Source: Zea mays
Lineage: Eukaryota; Streptophyta; Magnoliopsida; Poales; Poaceae
DNA: 64,000 nucleotides
NCBI RefSeq assembly: GCF_902167145.1
Contig: NC_050099.1
Coordinates: 60,592,942 to 60,656,941 of the forward strand
Reading direction: 5' to 3'
The translations under genes were made by a program, and so were the position numbers. How positions within the stretch are numbered: position 1 is the first letter of the stretch; each line of letters begins with the position of its first letter. The notes under the pieces were generated by a model. That model had not been told where the DNA came from and made no database searches. It worked only from the letters and a program-made list of their open reading frames with translations. Shown here one piece after another: positions 36,933 through 48,241 of this stretch.

Positions 36933-37783
36933 CATTACCTATGTCACATCTTTGAGGACTCATGCCTCATGTTTATATCATATCGTCCAACCCCTGAGGA
37001 CCCAGTGCCAGTACCAGATCCAGTGCAAGACACTCAGGCTGAGGATGCGGCGTTCCACCAGTTCAAGACCTAGGGCACAACTGTCCCTGATGATGATGAT
37101 TTTGGGATCCCACCACCGCCTCCTGTGCCTCCACTCTCACATGATCACGAGGCAAGGAGTTCCAGTGTTGCCCCTGCTGCCCCTCCAGCCATTGACCCTT
37201 CTTTGGCTGCGATACTTTAGTCCCTTTCTCAGCAGCAGACTCGATAGGCAGCGGTCCAGCAACAGATGTTCGAGAGGATGCTATCCATGTTTCAGACCAT
37301 TCAGGACAGACAGGACACTCTGCAGCAGCAGCTTTTAGCAGACAGGGCTGAGCACTGGGCCTTCATGACTCACATTCTTCAGCATACCGGTGTTCAGCTC
37401 CCTCCTGTTTAGTCTGCACCTCCTCAAGCTCTTCAGGCAGCGGTTGTGCCAGCAATTCAGGCAGGACCCCACTACCTTCATTTGGTCCTTCTCCCTCTCC
37501 GCTCTCGCCGGTCACTCTGGATTTCTCGTCGCCTGTAATCGGATCTGTCAGTACTCAGCCACTAGTGCCACCAACGCCTGCTGTTACCACTGCTGCTGTG
37601 GCGGTGTCCGTGACCACTTCAGCTCCGACAAATCCTGCATCACAGCCTCAGCCTGAGTCAGTACCAGCTCCAGCTTCTACGATAGATCCTGGATCCGAGA
37701 CTGACTCTGACCCCCAGCTTGCGTTTGCACTTCTGCCACGACCGGATGCGCCCCTGCCTCCTCCTTCCTCCTCTGGTCTGTAG
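36933..37783 (+). pseudogene. Element A envelope-like ORF, degraded C-terminal part
   Basis: Successive open segments, broken by stops and shifts, encode a Pro-rich acidic stretch, a Gln-rich helical stretch (QQQMFERMLSMFQ) and a Pro/Ala/Ser-rich tail ending with TAG at 37783. This is the typical tail of the third ORF of grass Sireviruses. With 13704-13880 it brackets element C; a large middle part is absent, lost with most of LTR3 (inference). No fusion peptide or membrane anchor is visible. Confidence 0.6.
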
Positions 37784-38232
37784 GTTCGGGTTACCCTTTT
37801 GGTGTTTGACGCCAAAGGGGGAGAGATATGAGAGTTGTGAGAGATAGGGGAGTTAGGGAGTAAGTTGAGAGTGTCTTGTGTATTTTGATGTAATATATGT
37901 GCTTTATACTCTCTATACTAGCTCCACTTTTGTATGACGCTTTAACTCACAAACTCTATAATATGATCTTGATTCTTATTTTGATTGTGTGTATTGTGTT
38001 TTCACCTAATATGTTATCACCAGTCTTTTAGTTCTTGTTCATCGATTTCATTTCATTCTTATACGAACAAGAAACTTACGTCGTGTATGCGCCAATACTT
38101 ATTATTATTTTACACGCTCTTTCTGTCAAAATTATTGAGTATAACTAACCATCTTCTCTATTGACAGAAATTTCAAACAAACTACTCTCACACTCTTGTA
38201 GGGTTGTCATCAATCACCAAAAAGGGGGAGAT
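37784..38232 (+). other. Element A 3' untranslated region and polypurine tracts
   Basis: No ORF. Two tracts with the AAAGGGGGAGA core: one near 37812-37826, and the LTR-proximal one at about 38215-38232, directly before the LTR. Confidence 0.75.
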
Positions 38233-39491
38233 TGAAAGCATCTAGGCCCCTAGTTGGTTTTAGTGATTAATGACAACGTAATATTATATGTGACTAACGT
38301 GTGTTTTGCAGAGACAAATGATAAGTTAGGTCGCATTACAAGAAGATGTATTACAATGGTTTAAACAATCCCTAAGATAAGAACTTGAAGCGATGGCTGA
38401 AACGACGAAACAAAAGATGAAGGTCTTCGTATTTCGAGTGTCAAGGAGTTGTGGACACTCGGTATAGAGTTAGGTCTTTTATTTTGTTTTAGGCGCACTA
38501 TAAAGAGAGGTTGTCGATGAGTAGTTTGACCAAGAGAGTTCTAGTGTAGTGTTGGTGCATATTCACACTCACATGTAGTGCTAGGTGTCACTCTATAACA
38601 CACTCACAAGTTAGAACGAAAACTGATTTGAAAATCAGAAGGAAAAGAAAACTAGGGTTTCTGTCTTTGGGGCACCGGACTGTCCGGTGCACCCTCTGAC
38701 AGTGGGGCCAAGCTGGCCCGAGGAAGTGCTTCTTCTCCCACAGAAACCCGAGAGCGAAGAGTTCAGAAAATTGAATTATAGCCGGCACACCGGACTGTTT
38801 GGTGTGCACCGGACAGTGACTGTTCACTGTCAGGTGTGCCAACTGCCCATCGGCTAGCTGTCAGAACTAGCCGTTAGAAGTGACCGTTGGCGCACCGGTG
38901 TCGCACCGGACTGTCCGGTGCGCCCATGCACAGCCAGGGTTGGTAACGGCTAGTTGGTGGGTGAGGGCTATTTATAACCCCTCCACCCACCATATTGAAT
39001 GTCTTGCTGCCCACATTTACTCCCATACATTGCTAGAGCATTGCAAGCACCACAAAGCATAGTGAGGTTATTAGAAAATCTTAATCCCGCATTAAGACCT
39101 CATTAGTGCTAGCGAGAGCCACCTAGAGCACACACCACATTCATTAGGCTTCTCTTGGTCAAGTGAAAGTCTACGACTTGTTACTCTTGGTGATCGGCAT
39201 CACCTAGACGGCTTGGTAGCATTGGGAGCTCGGTGATCACCTTGGAAGACTTGTTGGTGACCCAGCTCGAGATTGTAAGCGGTCGTGAGAGATTCACCGT
39301 GCCGGAGTGGCAAAGGATCATCTCATAGTGAGCACTTGGTTCTTGCGAGGACCAAGGGGGAGCGATACCCTTGCGCGGGTGCTCCAACGAGGACTAGGGA
39401 AGAGTGCCGACTCTTTGATACCTCGGGAAAAATTGGAGGAGTCTTCTAAACTTTGCTTTACATTCTGCACTTAAATCAAGTACTTTACCTT
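38233..39491 (+). repeat. Element A 3' LTR, cut by the CACTA element
   Basis: Starts TGAAAGCATC. Contains CCGGACTGTCCGGTG-type palindromes (about 38670-38930) and a TATA region (38968-38977) in the loop of an inverted repeat (38956-38991). The expected CTTTCA-type or similar LTR end is absent; the sequence stops at the CACTA terminus, so the rest should lie beyond the right edge of the window. Confidence 0.83.
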
Positions 39492-40060
39492 CACTACAGG
39501 AAACTGGTGAAAGAACGTGGGTGAAAAACCGTCGAACTTAATGTAATAAGCAGTCGAACTTACCGTAAGAACGTGGGTTTACCGACGAATATAGTCGACG
39601 ACGATTTTTGGACGAACTTAGAGAAGTAAGTTCGATGGCCCCATCGAACTTAACATTAAGAACGTGGGTACCGTTGAACTTAACATTAAGAACGTGGGTA
39701 CCGTCGAACTTAATATTAAGAACGTGCGTTTTTAAGTTCGACGGGGGCCATCGAATTTTTTCACATAAGTTCGATGGTACCCACGTTCTTAAGGTTAAGT
39801 TCGATGGGGCGACGTGGCCGTCGAACTTATGTGTCCTGCGTGGAGCTGCGAGGACTGCACAATAAGTTCGACGGTACCCACGTTCTTAACCTTAAGAACG
39901 TGGGTACCCACGTTCTTAACCCTGCGTGCGCCTGTGAGGACTGCACAATAAGTTCGACGGTACCAGCGTTCTTAACCTTAAGAACGTGGGTACCCACGTT
40001 CTTAACCTTAAGAACGTGGGTACCCACGTTCTTAACCCTTTTCCAGAAAAAAAATAAAAA
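39492..40060. repeat. CACTA terminal and subterminal repeats
   Basis: Two short motifs recur in both orientations: AAGAACGTGGGTACC (about 14 copies counting variants, 39510-40035) and CGTCGAACTTA (about 10 copies). Head-to-head pairs form near-perfect palindromes of about 36 bp, for example around 39877-39912. Subterminal motif arrays are the binding sites of the accessory protein in En/Spm. ORFs across this region are by-products of the repeats. Confidence 0.85.
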
Positions 40061-40310
40061 ATACAAAAATGAAAAATTAGACACACATAATATCACATGC
40101 AACATAATATATCACATACAATACAGATTTCAAACACATTGATATATGTTCATATCACAAATTCACACAAGTCCAAATATATAAGTTCACAAATTCACAT
40201 AAGTCCAAATACATAAGTTCACAAATTCACACAAGTTCACATCCGTAGTTCACATTTTTAGTTCACAAGTTCAAACACACAAGTTCATTCATTAGCTCCA
40301 TCGCTCTCGA

Positions 40311-43300
40311 TCAGGACATCAGATTGTTGTTCGTAGCTCCACCACTAGAATTGAGACATCTGTCCGCAAAGTCAACGTGAGGGGGAGGAGTCACTTTATG
40401 AGAGCCGGAATCCTACAAAATAAACCAAAATTCTCATAAATACACAACTAGCATTAAACCACATGTATAGAAAGATATAGGAAAGCATGATAAACACAAA
40501 ATGTGGCTTCCATATTTGTGCATGAACATGAATATGAGAGTGAAAACATACTTCATTTCAAGACGTAGCACCGTGTTATTTAAAATGATGCAACGTGCAA
40601 AGGATCCGCGATGTTAACTATCCAAGAAACTACTTTGGAAATTCAGACTTACACGCTATTCCAAATCTGAAAATTCAGAATTCAGCCACCTAACAGTCCA
40701 AAGCATGTCACAACAAAACAGCTCTCACAATAATAAATTCCAGATTGACTAAAGCTTGTTCAGGTTAGTTTACTTGACAGAATTCAGAATTTAGTGTTGA
40801 ACTGAGCACCAAACTAACCTGACAGAGAGTTACTCTACCAACACCTCAGCTTAAAACTTCCTAGATCAGCCACAAAAGAACTCCAAAACAACTCTCACAA
40901 CACTAAATTCTAGATTCAGTCATTATTCACAATCTGAAATTTTCAGCACGCTGTAGCTCACGCTGTAATATGTTGTACAATATCCAGACTTGCAAGTATG
41001 TCCACTACGAGCTTGATCAAACACCAGATGTACAAGCAGTAGTGGAGTAGTCCCAAAAAAAATCCAATTTGTAGCAAATAAAAGTAGCAAGCATCATGAA
41101 TCAGGAACGTACCGCTGGTGATGGAAGTGGCTGTGTTGGCCATGGGGGGCGTCCCCAAGGCCCCATTGGATGTGTAGGATATCCCCATGGTGGTGGCGGC
41201 CAATATCCCATACCTGGTTGTGGAGGAGGAAGAATCTGTCCTCTAGGGGGCATCGACCACTGTATGTCCATCTGTGGGTTTCCTTGTCCGGTCTCAGAAC
41301 CCTATAACCAAATAAAACGATGCATGATTATAATTGTAAATGAAAGTAAATATACTACAAAACTATACCTGTGTTTCATTGGTGTTTGGGGTCTGTCCAG
41401 ATTGTGACGGACGTGTGAACTGGGGTCCCATTTTAGATCCCATCTGAGCACTATACATCTGCAAATACAATAAGCTTGAGTTTTATTTTAAACTAATGTA
41501 TATATAGAGTTTATACTAAACAACTGAATTCTGAATCCGATGGAAAACATAAAGTGCATTGGAACGTGTAGGATTAGAGTGGTTGATAGATACAGAAGAA
41601 AGACAGAGCTAAAAAGCACTCGCGCCACCATAGTATGTATGTTCATATCACAAGACTTCATTAATCAAGACAAGAACTAACCAAATCTAGTTACCCACAA
41701 AAAAGAGACTCCAAGCAATCATTTTAATATTTGCTGATTTTTGGACAGCAGGACAGCAACTACTTGTTTAGCACATAACTCACAAGATACACATCCAAAA
41801 ATAGTAAACTAGGACTTTCTAGAAAGCTTATAAAGTCCTCTATAACTTTTGTATTATCATCATAACAAGATTCGACCTTTAGAAAGGTCAAACAGTGCTA
41901 AACGTAAATTCTGTCCAGATTTGGACAGAATTCGACTACTCACTTAAAAAATCTATAACTGGAGCCTCAGGCATCCAAATCAAGTGATCCTAGACTTTTT
42001 AGAAAGATAATAAAATTGTATACAACTCATTTATAATAATCTCAAGGTGATTCAATGTGTATCAAAGTCAGATAATACAAACAAACATTGCTGTCCAGAC
42101 TTTTGACAGATTCAAACATCACATTTCAAACTGCCATAACTTGACTTCTAGACCACCAAAAAGGGTGCTCCAAAATTTGTTGGAAATTTTAAGAAAAGTA
42201 CTACAATTCTCCTATAATTACTAAGAGCGGATTCTAAGTTTAACTTGGGCAAACAAGGTTATTTTCGAAATCAGTACAGAATACGGGCAGATTCTGAGAT
42301 TGGGCAGATTCTGAGCGGATTACTAAAATTATTACCTGCATCAGCATTCCCTGCATCATCTGAACTTATTGAGATAGTTGTTGAACTTGTTGTTGTTGTT
42401 GTCTTAGTTGCTCATCAAGCTCTGATTCCCTCGAAGTTGAAGTTTGAGATCTACTCCCCACCGAGGAAACAGACCGGCGACCAAAGCTATCGCGACTCAC
42501 AACCACATCACCGATCCCCAACCTAGAAACATCACAAGTTATGAACCAATAGTTTTTATATAACACATCTTTGATCTTATCATACCTCCCATATGGTAGC
42601 CCACCACCAGCAACATATGCTGCATCCGGATTGAAAGGTGCCTCCCTCCAATCTAGATCATCGTCTCCTGCTTTCCTCCTAACCTCCTCGGCATAACGAG
42701 TCTACAAAACAATTTATGTTAATTATAAATGAGTCACAAGTTAATTAAGAATAGATAGTTGTTATTTACACCTACCAGCTTTTCTGTCGCACTTTCGTCA
42801 CATAAAACTTCTGGATGCTCTGGATCTGGACCTCGGTGTCCCTCCATGTAAACGTCAATGAAGCGGGGTTCAACGCCATCACGAGCCTCCTGCAGTAAGA
42901 GACATAATAAAATATACAAATTTGTCTGAGGGAAAAAGACTAAATGTTACTTAGCTCGTCATACCATTCATTGTAATTTCCCAATAAATCCATCTGCTCC
43001 AAATCGATGGAGGTTCGGTTTGCTCTTCCGGTTCAAACGATTTCTATCTAAAATCACTTTGTACTCATCTGAGGCCCAGTACTCGCAGAGCTTGACCCAA
43101 GCTTCATGATGAGCAGTGAGCCAGTCCACTTCACTTTGTTTGTACTCCTCAGCTGTCAAGTGGATTTCACATGCCTACTTGTTGGTCATTCTTTGACCCT
43201 TCACTTTCTTGAAGTACACGGTAACAGCTTCGACCCGTGCATCTGACATTGAACCATTTATAACTTTTCTAGCAGCATTGTGGAATACACGTTTTGCATG

Positions 43301-44363
43301 TTCTTCGTTCGCTGTTTTGTCCAATCTAAATTGTTCCTGCAAAATGAAGAAGCAATTAAATTCATTTATAGATGCCCATGGTAAGTAAATTTAAAAGACA
43401 TAATAAACTCACCCAAAACGATGACCACACTGCGTCTTAGTGAGTACAGCCAGGTCCATATGCTTTGAGGCCCCAGTGAGCCCAGTGATACACCCCTATC
43501 TCTGCCCCGTTGAATTGTACCACCCCTGGATAGTGAAAACGAGCTATAGATCCCAACACTGTGTTAACTGGTGTCCGGTGACCTTTGCCACTCCATGCCA
43601 CCTCCACCCAGCTCCTCTCTCCTGCAGGGTTTATGACCCTACGTTGGTCCAAGGGTTGTGCCGGTGGAACTCTAAGGGACCGCCGAAACCTACAAAATTG
43701 TAAATTGTGCACTGGTAATAATATCAATCCAACAAAAAATAGAACTCATCGTCAAAATAAAATTACCTGAAGTTTGTTGCCTGTGTCATTGTAACAATCT
43801 CGTCATTGGCCTCTCCATCGTAGTCCTCTCCATAGTCATCATCATCATGCATCGGTGAACCATGGCGTGCGAGCTCGTCCTCCTGCCTAGGTGCATTGTG
43901 GTCTGCCGCCTCGCGCGCTTGCTCAAATGCATTGTGGTCCTGCTCTAGCATAGGTCCACTTGAGCCTATCGCCTCACGCTCCGGCTCAAGTGCATTGTGG
44001 CCTGCCACCTCGCGCTCTTGCCCAGGTGCACTATGGCCTACCACCTTGCGCTCTTGCCCAGGTGCACTATGGCTTGCCACTTCGCGCCCCTGCTCCTCCA
44101 TGCAACCAAGGAGCTGCTCTAGCCGTTGCCTTGACGCTGTAGAGCCCTACAAACATAATCAACAATAAGATATATCAAGTACTCGAAAATAAGGTGATAA
44201 TACTATTACATACATAGAATTAAAGAAAATAAAACAAATTAAATACCTGGAACAACATAGAGAATGTATCCCCACCACCTGAACCCCTAGTCGACCGTGG
44301 CCTCGAGGAGTCACCACGGTCTCTGCGCTTCTTCCCTTTGAGCTTGTCCATGACCCTCATCAT
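40311..44363 (-). pseudogene. CACTA second gene, multi-exon, transposase_24-like
   Basis: Exons inferred from GT/AG borders and frame continuity: 44363-44247 (basic MMRVMDKLKGKKRRD start), 44146-43767 (acidic, with imperfect tandem repeats of a GQEREVAGH-type motif), 43689 to about 43413 (conserved INPAGERSWVEV and FNGAEIGVYHWAHW), about 43338-42970 (VFHNAARKVI, TAEEYKQSEVDWL), smaller exons near 42900-42780 and 42700-42590, a Gln-rich exon near 42520-42335, 41301 to about 41114 (Pro/Gly/Trp-rich), and 40412-40311 (stop). Stops at about 43437, 43175 and 42366 inactivate it. Homologues are annotated as plant En/Spm-type transposases; the role is probably terminal-repeat binding or splicing-related accessory function. 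Confidence 0.72.
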
Positions 44364-44453
44364 CTGCACAAATTTCATTACAAGAATTTAATTATATATA
44401 CTTTTAGTATTGAAATAGGAATGCATATACAAGAATTTAAATATATATACTTT

Positions 44454-47007
44454 TCAAAAATCATCAGCATCAGAATCTGCTTCAGCAACGCGCTGCTCAA
44501 TTATTTCAAGTCTTTGTTGTTTTTCAAGAATTCTCTGTGACTTACGAGTCCTTGCCCTAGAAGGACCTGGTTCTTCTGCCATCAAATCTATGGCGAGACT
44601 AGCTACTTCATTGAGCCCTAAATCCTCAGATATAGTAAATTCTCTAGTTTCTGACTGATCGCCTTCTTCTTGATAAATATTAATAGAATCATCATCTTTG
44701 TTATTTGTGTTGTAATAATCATATCATAATGGATGGATTTCAGGATTAATTTTGTATACAACCCAACAAGACTTCAAGTTTTCATGAGGATATGTTAGAT
44801 AGTACACCTGTTGTGCTTGATGTGCAAGCACAACATTGCTATAATCGCTGCCTTTAAACCGTGATTCATGCTTTACCTCCACAATTCCAAATTGATCCTC
44901 TCGCGTTTGTTGAGGAACAAACCATTCACAATCAAATAACACAAACATGAACTCTTTGGCCCCACCAAGAGTGTACTCCGTTATGTCTTGAAGAACACCA
45001 TAATAGTCATGAGTGCCTCCGTCTGCATTTGTGGCAGTTGCTACTACTCCACTGTTTGTCGTGGCTGCCTGCGGGTGGATTTTTTCTAATTTTGATGTTC
45101 GAAAATGGTATCCATTAATATAATAGCGGCTATATTTTCTTGCTTTCAACTGACCATGTGATATCTGTCGCAAATCATCCGAGACTAGAGAGTCAAGTTT
45201 CTTACACTACATAGAGCAGAAAAAAGATATAGGTAAATAGCAAGTCGTATGTGCAAACTAAGTACACAAAGGAAAATTATAAAGAGATAATTACATGCTC
45301 GTGGAACCATTCAACAAAACATGGACCTCCGTTCATCCCTTTCATACGTAGATTATCCAGTTCCTTTGGTGTAGGTTTGTGGCCAGCTAAATATATGGAA
45401 TCAAACATTCCAAAGTATGGATCAAGTTCCTCCATCTTGGTGTACAAGTAGAGCATGGTGAAATTACGCTCTCTTATGTCAACATAATGTGCAGTAGAAG
45501 CCCCGACCTCTTTCCCCTTCCAGAGAAAAACACCAAGGTCGGTCGAAGGACCTTCTTCTTCAGTATGATACCATGTTGACTGAGCATTCACGTTGTTAGT
45601 GTGTGATAAATACTGACTTGAGAAGATTGTGATCTCTTTAGCTGCAAAGGCCTCTGCGATACACCCCTCAACCCTTGCTTTGTTCCGCACAATAGCTCTA
45701 AGTTTTTTCAATTCTCTTTCTTGACTATACATCCATCAGAACTGCACTGGTCCTCCTACCAATGCTTCATAAGGTAAGTGCACTAGCAAATGTTGCATCA
45801 CATTCATAAATCCAGGCGGAAATACTTTTTCCATCTTGCATACAAGCACCGTGATTTGTTTCTCAAATTGAATCATCAATTTCTTTGAGATATGTTTAGC
45901 ACATATATGTCTATATATGTAACTAAGTTCAGCAATCATCTTCCACAGAGGAGGCTTCAAATAGCCACGGAACATTACCGGCATAAGTCTTTCCATCAAA
46001 ATATGGTAATCGTGAGACTTCAAACCATTTAATTTATTAGTGTCGAGGTTAACAATATGTTTTATGTTAGCTGCATAGCGGTCTAGAAACTTCAACATTT
46101 TCAACCATCGAAATACTTCTTTTCTCTCTTCTGGCTTTAGACAATATGGAGCTCGTGGTGTCCTCTCCTTTCCATTAGGATTTAATTTGACCTCAAGGCT
46201 AGGGCGATCGCAAAGATTAGCTAAATCTTTCCTGGCATTGATGTTGTCTTTTGTTTTACCCTTAATGTTTAGACACATGCTTATGATGCTTTTAGCAACA
46301 TTGCGCTCTTGGTGCATCAAATATATGTTGTGTGGTAAAATCAATACCTTCGCATAAGGAAGTTCCCAGAGAAAAGAAATATGAGTCCAGTTGTGATCTT
46401 GACCATAGCCTTCAAACTCATGACCTTCTACAGCCCTTTGAAGGGCACGATATTGTATCATGATATCTTCACCCATTAAATGTTTTGGTGGACCGTCTTT
46501 AACTTTTATGCCTCTTCTAAATGACTTCGTATCATTTCGAAACAGGTGATTGGATGGAAGAAACCGTCGATGACAATCAAAGAATGAGACCTTTTTACCA
46601 TGCTCCAATCGATATGCTTGTGTGTCCCCCATGCATATGGGACAACACAGTCGACCGTGGACACACCAGCCAGACCAAATACCATATGTAGGCAAATCAT
46701 GAATTGACCACAAATATACAACACGTAAGGTAAATTCATGTTTTAGATGACCATCATAAGCCTTTACCCCTACCCATAGCTCTTTGAACTCTTCAATCAA
46801 CGGTTGCATGAATACATTGATCTTCTTTCCAGGATGTTTAGGCCCTGGAATAATAAGGGCAAGAAATATGAACACTTCTTTCATGCATTTGTTGCGAGAG
46901 GGGTTGTAGGGCATGATGAAAACCGGCCAACAAGGGTATGAAGTTGAACTGCTGTCGTAAGGAGTGAAACCATCAGTGGACAAGCCTAGACGAACACTCC
47001 TAGCGTC
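44454..47007 (-). pseudogene. CACTA TNP2-type transposase, C-terminal part (Transposase_21, DUF4218, DUF4216)
   Basis: From the B insertion at 47007 leftwards the frame is open to 45736 and encodes the TNP2 core (LSTDGFTPYDSS, YPCWPVFIMPYN, LIIPGPKHPGKKINVF, CPICMGDT). A TGA at 45738-45736 stands where Trp is expected. The frame then continues through a DUF4218-like part to a splice donor at 45295/45294. An 88 bp intron (45294-45207) leads to a DUF4216-like exon (from 45206; YYINGYHFRT, EYTLGGAKEFMFVLFDCEWF) with another TGA at 44726-44724. The tail ends at the TGA 44456-44454. The product would be the DDE-type enzyme cutting CACTA termini; it is disabled here by stops and by element B. Confidence 0.87.
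47003..47007. repeat. Target site duplication of element B, left copy
   Basis: GCGTC precedes the 5' LTR and is repeated at 63602-63606 after the 3' LTR. Removing one copy plus the element restores the TNP2 reading frame across the junction. Confidence 0.93.
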
Positions 47008-48195
47008 TGAAAGGGAAATAGGTTTACACCTTTTCCTAATTGATTTTGGTGGTTGAGTTGCCCAACACAAATAATTGGACTAACTAGTTTGCTCTAGATT
47101 ATGAGTTCTACAGGTGCCAAAGGTTCACAACAAACCAATAAAAAGACCGAGAAAGGATTCAAAAATAGAGAGCTAAAGTCAGCCGAAGTATGCCCTGGTC
47201 TGGCACACCGGACTGTCCGGTGTGCCACCGGATAGTGTCCGGTGCACCACCGGACAGTGTCCGGTGCACCAGGGACTCCAACTCTGAACTGCTCACCTTC
47301 GGGAATTCTAGGAGCCACTCCGCTATAATTCACCGGACTGTCCAGTGTGCCAGCGGAGCAACGACTACTTTGCGCCAACGGTCGTCTGCAGAAGGCATTA
47401 AATGCGCTACAGTGTGCGCTAGAGTCAGAGCAGAGCCAGATGGCGCACCGGACAGTAAAAAGTGCCTGTCCGGTGCAACACCGGACTGTCCGGTGGCCCA
47501 GAAGATAGAAGCTCCAACGGTCAGAATCCAACGGCTGAGTGATGTGGCAGGCGCACCGGACTGTCCGGTGCGCCATGCGACAGCAGCCTTCACCAAACGG
47601 CTAGTTTGGTGGTTGGGGCTATAAATACCCCCAACCACCCACCATTCATTGCATCCAAGTTTTCTGACTTCCCACACCTTACAAGAGCTATAGCATTCAA
47701 TACAAGACACACCAAAGAGATCAAATCCTCTCCCAAGTCCATAGATAATTTCCAATCAAATAGTGACTAGTGAGAGAGTGACTTGTGTTCATTTGAGCTC
47801 TTGCGCTTGGATTGCTTCTTTTTCTCATTCTTTCTTGTGATCAACTCAATTGTAACCGAGGCAAGACACACCAATTGTGTGGTGGTCCTTGTGAGGACTT
47901 AGTGTCCCGTTTGATTGAGAAGAGAAGCTCACTCGGTCCAAGTGACCATTTGAGAGAGGGAAAGGGTTGAAAGAGACCCGGTCTTTGTGACCACCTCAAC
48001 GGGGAGTAGGTTTGCAAAAACCGAACCTCGGTAAAACAAATCCTTGTGTCTCCCTCTTTATTATTGCTTTTGATTTGTTTTTCGCCCTCTCTCTCGGAAT
48101 CGTTCATATTTCTAACGCTAACCCGGCTTGTAGTTGTGCTTAAGTTTATAAATTTCAGATTCGCCCTATTCACCCCCCCTCCAGGCGACTTTCCA
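47008..48195 (+). repeat. Element B 5' LTR (1188 bp)
   Basis: Starts TGAAAGGGAAATAGG and ends GGCGACTTTCCA (one extra C relative to the 3' LTR end CTTTCA). Bases 47200-47580 carry many CCGGACTGTCCGG / CACCGGACAG palindromes. TATA box at 47620-47627. No gene; the small ORFs overlap the palindromes. Confidence 0.92.
47608..47639 (+). promoter_or_regulatory. TATA box in the loop of a perfect 11 bp inverted repeat (element B LTR)
   Basis: Arms GGTGGTTGGGG (47608-47618) and CCCCAACCACC (47629-47639) enclose a 10-base loop containing TATAAATA (47620-47627). The same structure is at 63016-63047 in the 3' LTR. Confidence 0.8.
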
Positions 48196-48209
48196 TTGGT
48201 ATCAAAGCC
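48196..48209 (+). other. Primer binding site of element B
   Basis: TTGGTATCAAAGCC directly after the LTR, an initiator tRNA-Met complement with one base differing from the usual TGGTATCAGAGC. Confidence 0.9.
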
Positions 48210-48241
48210 AGTACTTCATTAGAGCCTAACCGCTCGAAGTG

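Larger units (their letters stand above)
8868..39491 (+). mobile_element. Element A: Sirevirus-type Ty1/copia element with envelope-like gene (split by F, C and CACTA)
   Basis: Parts belonging to A are 8868-13880 and 36933-39491. Integrase before RT is diagnostic of Ty1/copia; the pol sequence ([16 protein letters not shown]) and the TGAAAG LTR place it with plant Sireviruses. Gag, protease and 5' LTR lie left of the window beyond element F. An envelope-like ORF follows pol, then a polypurine tract (38215-38232) and a 3' LTR starting at 38233 that is cut by the CACTA end at 39492. Confidence 0.88.

Noticed and set aside
39492..40142. CRISPR-like array or repetitive protein in the short repeats
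   Set aside because: Repeats occur in both orientations with irregular spacing, at a CACTA terminus of a plant genome; ORFs follow the repeat unit.
40313..47007. A host gene with introns on the - strand
   Set aside because: The exons encode CACTA transposase domains and lie between CACTA subterminal repeats and the TNP2 core.
47094..47755. Overlapping ORFs in the B LTRs (also 62657-63235)
   Set aside because: They cross the CCGGAC palindromes, appear in both LTRs, and read through in several frames because the repeats lack stops.
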